Source: Microbulbifer guangxiensis
GTDB lineage: Bacteria; Pseudomonadota; Gammaproteobacteria; Pseudomonadales; Cellvibrionaceae
DNA: 64,000 nucleotides
Assembly (NCBI RefSeq): GCF_021729075.1
Contig: NZ_JAJSAQ010000007.1
Location: 161,424-225,423, forward strand
Direction: 5' to 3'
Part shown: in pieces, positions 58,859 to 64,000 of the stretch
Layout of the letters: each line of letters opens with the position of its first letter
Position numbering within the stretch: the first letter of the stretch is position 1
Position numbers and translations under genes: made by a program
Notes under the pieces: model-generated
What the model was told of the DNA's origin: nothing
Databases searched by the model: none
The model's input: the letters and a program-made list of their open reading frames with translations, nothing else

Positions 58859-58883
58859 ATACTTGACTGCCCTGGTCGGTTTT
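58859..58883 (+). promoter_or_regulatory. Candidate IscR type-1 operator before erpA
   Basis: Matches the published type-1 IscR consensus (ATA...GACT...GTC...TAT arrangement) over 25 bases: ATACTTGACTG at 58859-58869, then GGTCGG at 58874-58879 and TTTT. The first half is a near-perfect match; the second half is weaker. It contains a TTGACT that could act as -35, so repression by Fe-S-bound IscR is plausible. ErpA is an IscR target in E. coli. Confidence 0.6.
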
Positions 58884-58962
58884 AGCAAGATGGCGGCCCT
58901 GGTGCCGCCCTCGATATACTGTCGGAAAGGGGCGATCCCAGCCCAAATACCGAGAGAAACCT

Positions 58963-59316
58963 ATGTCAGAAGCTGTATCCTTTTCCCCTGAACCGGTCCT
59001 GGTGACCGAGCGCGCCGTGGCCAAGGTCAAGAGCCTGTTGGAGGATGAGGGCAATCCGGAGCTGAAGCTGCGGGTTTTTGTTACCGGCGGCGGCTGTTCC
59101 GGTTTCCAGTACGGTTTTACTTTCGATGAACTGGTGGCGGAAGACGATGCCGTGGTCGAGAAAGATGGCATCCAGGTGCTTGTTGACGCCATGAGCTACC
59201 CGTATCTGGTGGGGGCGAGCGTGGACTATGAGGAAGGCCTGAGCGGATCCCGCTTTGTCGTGCAGAACCCCAACGCGTCGTCCACCTGCGGTTGCGGATC
59301 CTCTTTCTCTATCTGA
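58963..59316 (+). CDS. erpA: Iron-sulfur cluster insertion protein ErpA
   Basis: A-type carrier delivering Fe-S clusters to apoproteins. It has 117 residues. Three conserved Cys are visible: [13 protein letters not shown] (Cys near 45) and TCGCGSSF (two Cys near the end). It belongs to the HesB/IscA family and its length and sequence fit ErpA. Stands alone with a candidate IscR operator upstream; convergent with anmK. Confidence 0.97.
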   Translation: MSEAVSFSPEPVLVTERAVAKVKSLLEDEGNPELKLRVFVTGGGCSGFQYGFTFDELVAEDDAVVEKDGIQVLVDAMSYPYLVGASVDYEEGLSGSRFVVQNPNASSTCGCGSSFSI

Positions 59317-59394
59317 TTTTCGCGCCGACATGATTTTCATGCGGACAGCGCAGGCGCCTGCCCCCGCTGTCCCGGACTGCCCACGACACCCGCG

Positions 59395-60504
59395 TCAGGC
59401 GGGATAGATTCCCCCCAGCACGGTATCTCGGCTTGCGCCGGTAACCCCCGGACAGTTCCCCGGCAGGCCGTGCAGTGTCTGGCGGGCCAGCCAGGCAAAA
59501 CCCACCGCTTCCAGCCAGTCGGCGTCGATGCCGTATTTACCGGTGTCGGCTATGGACCAGGTGGGCAGTCGCCGCTGCAGCCGCTCGATCAGATCCAGGT
59601 TCCGTGCGCCGCCACCACAGATCAGCAGCTCACCGCCATTGGCAAAAGAATTGACCCCATCGGCAATGCTCGCCGCAGTCACTTCCGCCAGGGTTGCCTG
59701 GACGTCCGCAGGGGAAAGCTGCAGGCCAACAGTGGCTCCTTCCAGCCAGCTGGGGTTGAAGGTCTCACGGCCGGTGCTCTTCGGCGGTGTGGCGGCAAAA
59801 TATGGATCTGCCATCAGGCGCTCAAGCAGCTCCGGGTGCACTCGACCGCTGGCGGCCCAGGCGCCGTCGCGGTCAAACGGCTGCCCCTGGTGCAGCTCTA
59901 CCCAGTAATCCAGCAATGCATTGCCCGGTCCGGTATCGTAGCCGCGCACGCTACCGTTGGCGGCCAGCTCGGTGATATTCGCCATGCCGCCGATGTTCAC
60001 CACCGCCCGGTCTGTCGCTGCGGCAAAGGCGGCGTGGTGGAAGGCGGGCATCAGGGGGGCGCCCTGGCCGCCGAGCACCATGTCGCGGCGGCGAAAGTCC
60101 GCCACCGTGGTAATGCCGGTCAACGTGGCAATGGTGTTCGGATCGCCGAGCTGCATGGAGAAGGGCACTGCAACACTGCCGGGCGGGCGATGGCGCACGG
60201 TCTGCCCGTGGCTGCCAATAGCCTTGATTTCGTTCGGAGTGACAGCGGCGCGCTCGAGCAGGGTTGCCACGGCGTCCGCAAATGCCTCGCCCAGTTGGCG
60301 GTCCAGTTGCCCGGCACGATCCAGCTCCGAAGGGCCGGGGGCGCAGAGTGCGAGAATCGCCTCGCGTATGGTGGCGGCGATCGGATAACCGACAGTCTCC
60401 AGTATGCGAGTCCTGAGTGGGGAGGCCCCCTCGAATTCCACCAGCACCGCATCGATGGAGTCGACACTGGTTCCGGACATCAGGCCGATGTAGAGCTCAG
60501 ACAT
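59395..60504 (-). CDS. anmK: Anhydro-N-acetylmuramic acid kinase AnmK
   Basis: Phosphorylates 1,6-anhydroMurNAc released in cell-wall recycling. It has 369 residues. ELYIGLMSGTSVDSIDAVLVEF, VADFRRRDMVLGGQGAPLMPAFHHAAF, VNIGGMANIT, DTGPGNALLDYW and ICGGGARN are diagnostic. The gene follows the M23 peptidase gene on the minus strand, an arrangement kept in Pseudomonas. It works with AmgK and MurU encoded at 21296-23076. Confidence 0.96.
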   Translation of the reverse strand: MSELYIGLMSGTSVDSIDAVLVEFEGASPLRTRILETVGYPIAATIREAILALCAPGPSELDRAGQLDRQLGEAFADAVATLLERAAVTPNEIKAIGSHGQTVRHRPPGSVAVPFSMQLGDPNTIATLTGITTVADFRRRDMVLGGQGAPLMPAFHHAAFAAATDRAVVNIGGMANITELAANGSVRGYDTGPGNALLDYWVELHQGQPFDRDGAWAASGRVHPELLERLMADPYFAATPPKSTGRETFNPSWLEGATVGLQLSPADVQATLAEVTAASIADGVNSFANGGELLICGGGARNLDLIERLQRRLPTWSIADTGKYGIDADWLEAVGFAWLARQTLHGLPGNCPGVTGASRDTVLGGIYPA

Positions 60505-60610
60505 TCATGCTCCCTCAAGAATGGCGCTGACAGCGCTTCCTTTTTGTTGTTCTGGCTTTGTTGTTCTGGGGTGGCTGCTGGCGTGACGGATGCAGCCCGG
60601 GGAAGGCGAG

Positions 60611-60632
60611 GCGCCCACCGATGGGTGGGCGC
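60611..60632 (-). terminator. Hairpin after the M23 peptidase gene
   Basis: A perfect 9-bp stem, 60611-60619 with 60624-60632 (loop 4), about 12 bases beyond the stop. No T run follows on the minus strand, so it may reduce rather than end transcription into anmK. Confidence 0.5.
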
Positions 60633-60644
60633 ACGCGGAAAGGT

Positions 60645-62048
60645 TCAGTTCACTTCCTGGGTGTCCTCAGGCTCATCGCGCTGGGCCAGGGCGGGCTGCT
60701 CGTAGCTCTCAAGCTTGGCCAGCAGCGGCTGGGTCTGCATGCGGAAGCGCTCCATCTCTGCCGTCGGAATGGACTTGGCCTTCGGAAGCTTGCGCACGAT
60801 GGTGGCCGGATTGCGATGGCTGCCATCCACCAGGAACTCGTAATGCAGATGGGGGCCGGTGGCATAACCGGTGGCGCCGACAGTGCCAATCACCTGGCGC
60901 TGCTTCACACGCTGGCCGACTTTGACCTTGCGCTTGTGCAGGTGCAGGTATCGGGTGATATAGCGCTCACCATGCTTGATGAACACATAGTTGCCGTTTG
61001 CCTTGCTATAGCCGGCCTTGATGACCCGTCCATCACCGGCGGAATACACCGGTGTACCAGTGGGAGCAGCGTAGTCGGTGCCGTTGTGCGGCCGCCGGGT
61101 CTTGAAGATCGGGTGCAGGCGCCTGGGGTTGAAGTGGGAGCTGATGCGGCCAATGTCCACCGGGGTGCGGATAAAGGCCTTGCGCATGCTCTTTCCATCC
61201 GGCGTGTAGTAGTTCGCATCGCCATTGGCATCGACGTAGCGTACGGCGCTGAAAGTCTTGCCCTGGTTGACGAAGGTGACCGCCTGAATCGGGCCATTGC
61301 CGATCTTCTCGCCGTCGAGGAACTTCTCCTCGAACATTACGCTGAAGCGATCGCCCTTGCGGATGTCGAGGGCAAAGTCGATATCGGAACTGAAGACCTG
61401 GGCCATTTCCATGATGAGGTCATGGCTCAGCCCTACCTCGCTCCCGGCCATAAAGAGGGAGCTGTCGATTTCAGCCTCGCGGTAGGCGGAGTAGCTGTCA
61501 GCCTCACGCTGGTAAGCGGCGTAACGGAAGGCGCCGCTGTCCTCGCGGGTGAACTCCACCAGGTTGAGGCGGTCGCGATGCAGTTCCAGACTCGCCAGTG
61601 AGCCGTCGTTGTCGATGTGAAAAGTGAGCTTTTCCCCGGGAGTCAGTCGGGCCAGCCCGCGCGCTTCCTTGCCACTGGACAGGAGCTTGTACATCTCGGC
61701 GGCATCGACACCGGCACGTTTGAACAGGTCGGACAGGGTGTCGCCGTTGCGAACTTCCAGATCCTTTTTGTCGATCTCGGCCGGGGCCTCGATGGCGGGA
61801 GCAAGTACGGCATCGGTAGCGGCAACCTGCTCTTCTGCCTTCCCGGCCGGCAGGTCGGCCGGATCTTCCGGCACCGAGAGATTGACCGGCAGGGAGAGTC
61901 GCTTGGCTTCCACCTCGGGGGTGGGAACGAACATGGCGAGCACCAGCGCGAAACTGGCGGCCCCTGCCGCAAGGGCATGAGTGCGCGGGAAATGCTGGCG
62001 CAGGGCGCCGAACAGGCGCTTGGGCTTCGGTGTGCGTGGATTTTCCAT
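60645..62048 (-). CDS. M23 peptidoglycan DD-metallopeptidase with OapA/LysM-like domain
   Basis: A 467-residue periplasmic endopeptidase of the MepM/YebA class. Cytoplasmic N-terminus, a membrane anchor (ALAAGAASFALVLAMFV, ~25-42), LysM/OapA-like region (EVRNGDTLSDLFKRAGV), and the catalytic M23 domain with HxxxD in HNGTDYAAPTGTPV and HxH in HLHYEFLV, the zinc ligands. Such enzymes cut cross-links so new glycan can be inserted. Close to anmK and bactofilin. Confidence 0.95.
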   Translation of the reverse strand: MENPRTPKPKRLFGALRQHFPRTHALAAGAASFALVLAMFVPTPEVEAKRLSLPVNLSVPEDPADLPAGKAEEQVAATDAVLAPAIEAPAEIDKKDLEVRNGDTLSDLFKRAGVDAAEMYKLLSSGKEARGLARLTPGEKLTFHIDNDGSLASLELHRDRLNLVEFTREDSGAFRYAAYQREADSYSAYREAEIDSSLFMAGSEVGLSHDLIMEMAQVFSSDIDFALDIRKGDRFSVMFEEKFLDGEKIGNGPIQAVTFVNQGKTFSAVRYVDANGDANYYTPDGKSMRKAFIRTPVDIGRISSHFNPRRLHPIFKTRRPHNGTDYAAPTGTPVYSAGDGRVIKAGYSKANGNYVFIKHGERYITRYLHLHKRKVKVGQRVKQRQVIGTVGATGYATGPHLHYEFLVDGSHRNPATIVRKLPKAKSIPTAEMERFRMQTQPLLAKLESYEQPALAQRDEPEDTQEVN

Positions 62049-62326
62049 GGTCTTAACGGGTAGCGCTGGTGTTACTTTTTATCGGTGTGTGGCATCTGTC
62101 GTGCCTAAAAAACGAACACCGAGACGGCTTTATAACAAAAAATCTGTCGGCATTCACGGGGTAATTGACCTGCACTTCCATGGTTCAGTTCCTCTGTACC
62201 TGTTCCTTGGTCGGGGTGGCGGCGGCCCGCGGCCGCTTGTATTTAGCGGGATATTCGGTAATGTTGCAGCCCGCTTTGCCGCCGTCCGGCGGCGCCAATC
62301 GCCAGATATTGCACTGAGGGGAAACG

Positions 62327-63631
62327 ATGGCCGGGGTCGATACGACACTGTTGAAAGATTTGGACCGCCGGGGGCTGATCAATCAGGCCACGGGGGATGG
62401 GGAGTTGACCGAGCATCTGGCGCATTCCCGCACCCTCTATTGCGGCTTCGATCCGACCGCGGATTCCCTTCACATAGGGAGTCTAGTACCCCTTCTGACA
62501 TTAAAGAGGTTTCAGGCGGCAGGGCATCGTCCAATCGCACTGGTTGGCGGCGCAACCGGCCTGATCGGCGATCCTTCCTTCAAGGCCCAGGAGCGCAGCC
62601 TCAATACGCCGGACGTGGTTGCCGGCTGGGTAGACAAAATTCGCGCCCAGGTTTCCCAGTTTATTGACTTCGACTGCGGTGAAAACAGTGCCACGGTGGT
62701 GAATAACCTCGACTGGACTCAGAACCTGAATGTGCTCGATTTCCTGCGCGAGGTGGGAAAACATTTCTCCGTCAACAACATGGTTAACAAGGAGTCCGTC
62801 AAGCAGCGGATCCAGCGCGAGGGCGAGGGGATTTCCTTCACCGAGTTCAGCTACATGTTGTTGCAGTCCATGGACTTCTCAGAGCTTTACCAGCGCGAGA
62901 GCTGCACGCTGCAGATCGGGGGTTCTGACCAGTGGGGCAATATTACCGGGGGAGTGGACCTGACCCGGCGCCAGCACCGCGGCAAGGTCTTTGGTCTGAC
63001 GCTGCCCCTGGTCACCAAGGCGGATGGCACCAAGTTCGGCAAGACCGAGAGCGGCACTATCTGGCTGGACCCGAAACGGACGTCCCCTTACGCCTTCTAC
63101 CAGTTCTGGCTGAATACGGCAGACGCCGACGTTTACAAGTTCCTGCGGTACTTCACTTTCCTCGGTGTCGACGAGATCGATGCGATCGAGCGGGCCGATG
63201 CCGAGCGCGCCGGCAAGCCGAAGGCTCAGGGAATTCTGGCCCGGGAAGTGACCCGGGAAGTACATGGTGAGGAAGGGTTGGCCGCGGCCGAGCGTATATC
63301 TGCCGCGCTGTTTTCCGGTGAGATTACCGAGCTCTCTGCCAGTGATCTGGAGCAGCTGCGCCAGGATGGCCTGCCGAGCTCAGAGCTGCCGGCTGACTTT
63401 GGCGAGCAGAGCCTGATTCATGTTCTGGTGGAGGCCGGCATGGCGCCATCCGGCAAGCCGGTCAAGGATGCGCTGGGGCGCAAGGCTGTGATCGTCAACG
63501 GGCAGCCGGTAGGGATCGAGAGCAATGGTGAGCCGGCGGCGGTATTTGCCCCTGGGTCTGCCCTTCATGATCGTTATTTCATCGTGCGCCTCGGCAAGAA
63601 GAAGTATCACCTCTTTGCGCTGCCGGGTTGA
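62327..63631 (+). CDS. tyrS: Tyrosyl-tRNA synthetase TyrS
   Basis: Charges tRNA-Tyr. It has 434 residues. Class I motifs: the HIGH-equivalent in [18 protein letters not shown], tyrosine-binding [14 protein letters not shown], and the KMSKS-equivalent KFGKTESG. The C-terminal S4-like domain ([38 protein letters not shown]) is present. Start has GAGGGGAAACG upstream. The rRNA promoters follow, as in Pseudomonas where tyrS precedes an rrn operon. Confidence 0.97.
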   Translation: MAGVDTTLLKDLDRRGLINQATGDGELTEHLAHSRTLYCGFDPTADSLHIGSLVPLLTLKRFQAAGHRPIALVGGATGLIGDPSFKAQERSLNTPDVVAGWVDKIRAQVSQFIDFDCGENSATVVNNLDWTQNLNVLDFLREVGKHFSVNNMVNKESVKQRIQREGEGISFTEFSYMLLQSMDFSELYQRESCTLQIGGSDQWGNITGGVDLTRRQHRGKVFGLTLPLVTKADGTKFGKTESGTIWLDPKRTSPYAFYQFWLNTADADVYKFLRYFTFLGVDEIDAIERADAERAGKPKAQGILAREVTREVHGEEGLAAAERISAALFSGEITELSASDLEQLRQDGLPSSELPADFGEQSLIHVLVEAGMAPSGKPVKDALGRKAVIVNGQPVGIESNGEPAAVFAPGSALHDRYFIVRLGKKKYHLFALPG

Positions 63632-63691
63632 TTGTTTTTTCGGCGCTTCCTGAAGGGAAATAACTTTTTTACAGTTTTGTCACGAAAGTGC

Positions 63692-63720
63692 TTGCGGCCC
63701 CCGGTCCGGGGCCGTATAGT
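63692..63720 (+). promoter_or_regulatory. rrn-type promoter, first of three
   Basis: TTGCGG (63692-63697), 17-base spacer, TATAGT (63715-63720), followed by a GC-rich TCGCGCCC. An A/T-rich stretch (63660-63680) upstream may be an UP element. The GCGCCC discriminator is typical of stringently controlled rRNA promoters. A GC-rich 7-bp hairpin overlaps its spacer (63695-63714) and could alternatively end tyrS. Confidence 0.6.
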
Positions 63721-63802
63721 TCGCGCCCTCGCTGCTTGATGAGTAGTGAGGTGGCGGCTCCAAGTGATTGATTTTCCTAAGAAAATTTCTTCACAAAAGA
63801 GC

Positions 63803-63830
63803 TTGCCAGGGTCGGAATGGCCGCTATAAT
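63803..63830 (+). promoter_or_regulatory. rrn-type promoter, second of three
   Basis: TTGCCA (63803-63808), 16-base spacer, consensus -10 TATAAT (63825-63830), followed by GCGCGCC. An A/T-rich block at 63764-63800 looks like an UP element. Strong resemblance to P. aeruginosa-style rrn P1 promoters (family knowledge). Confidence 0.85.
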
Positions 63831-63949
63831 GCGCGCCACTTCGACGGAGCCACAAGCGGCTTCGCACAGGGCTCCAGCGAGTCCTTCAGTTCGAAACAGA
63901 GCGCCTTCGGGCAGCGGTTTCGACACTGAAAAAAGCCTGCAAAAAAGGC

Positions 63950-63977
63950 TTGCTGCGGAGAGGCGGTTCGCTATAAT
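63950..63977 (+). promoter_or_regulatory. rrn-type promoter, third of three
   Basis: TTGCTG (63950-63955), 16-base spacer, TATAAT (63972-63977), followed by GCGCGCC. Same spacing and discriminator as the second promoter. Just beyond it lies the window edge, so the 16S rRNA gene would begin outside. A small hairpin (AAGCCT with AGGCTT, 63933-63950) precedes the -35. Confidence 0.85.
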
Positions 63978-64000
63978 GCGCGCCCCTCACGAGCTACCGG

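Noticed and set aside
62049..62326. T-box or riboswitch leader before tyrS
   Set aside because: No T-box sequence or specifier hairpin visible; these leaders are not known from gammaproteobacteria and a simple promoter (TTGTAT/TAATGT-like) can explain the region.

Overview
The window is a gene-dense stretch of a GC-rich gammaproteobacterial chromosome. Almost every gene has a clear family, and the gene order follows the Pseudomonas/Cellvibrionales plan: rpsU-yqeY-dnaG; apaH-rsmA-pdxA-surA-lptD; trp genes next to crp/vfr, osmC and coq7; dusB-fis-purH-purD; accBC-aroQ-dsbD; argC-bactofilin-erpA-anmK-M23-tyrS in front of an rRNA promoter region. A marine Microbulbifer-like bacterium is a reasonable guess. 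That guess is inference from gene content and order; no rRNA gene lies inside the window. I see no insertion sequence, prophage, CRISPR array or plasmid gene, so this is core chromosome.

Layout. 1-5308: replication and translation genes (dnaG 5' end, yqeY, rpsU, tsaD), folate genes (folB, folK, a pteridine reductase) and cca. 5309-6409: a long intergenic region with a probable small RNA on the minus strand, then a helix-turn-helix/receiver-like regulator. 6500-11439: the prkA-yeaH-spoVR stress module. 11808-15123: galE, a CapA-like protein and apaH. 15157-20952: outer-membrane biogenesis and housekeeping (rsmA, pdxA, surA, lptD). 21296-23817: amgK-murU (peptidoglycan recycling) and rpe. 23855-28974: a trp operon with a Trp leader peptide, trpE, a voltage-gated cation channel, trpG, trpD, trpC and a strong terminator. 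29017-31066: crp/vfr, osmC, coq7. 31131-35620: purD, purH, fis, dusB. 35812-42447: DUF3426 protein, prmA, accC, accB, aroQ, dsbD. 42585-46314: envelope proteins of partly unknown role and a GGDEF/EAL protein. 46359-54541: adenosine kinase, PBP1b, hemB, MAPEG protein, hemL, a ThiD-like kinase and hemJ. 54583-63631: CLC channel, argC, DUF6776 protein, bactofilin, erpA, anmK, M23 peptidase, tyrS. 63632-64000: three tandem rRNA-type promoters facing out of the window.

How the parts fit. Several genes serve the cell wall and envelope: AnmK with AmgK and MurU form the direct anhydro-MurNAc to UDP-MurNAc salvage route, and PBP1b, the M23 endopeptidase, bactofilin, SurA and LptD build or maintain the wall and outer membrane. 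Three haem genes (hemB, hemL, hemJ) lie within 4.3 kb.

The points most worth a second look are: the voltage-gated channel that overlaps trpE and trpG, with a selectivity filter resembling calcium-selective designs; the probable small RNA at about 5434-5583; the Trp leader peptide before trpE; a periplasmic copper-chaperone-like protein ending in a natural six-histidine tail; an IscR-type operator before erpA; and a large inverted repeat before aroQ-accBC.
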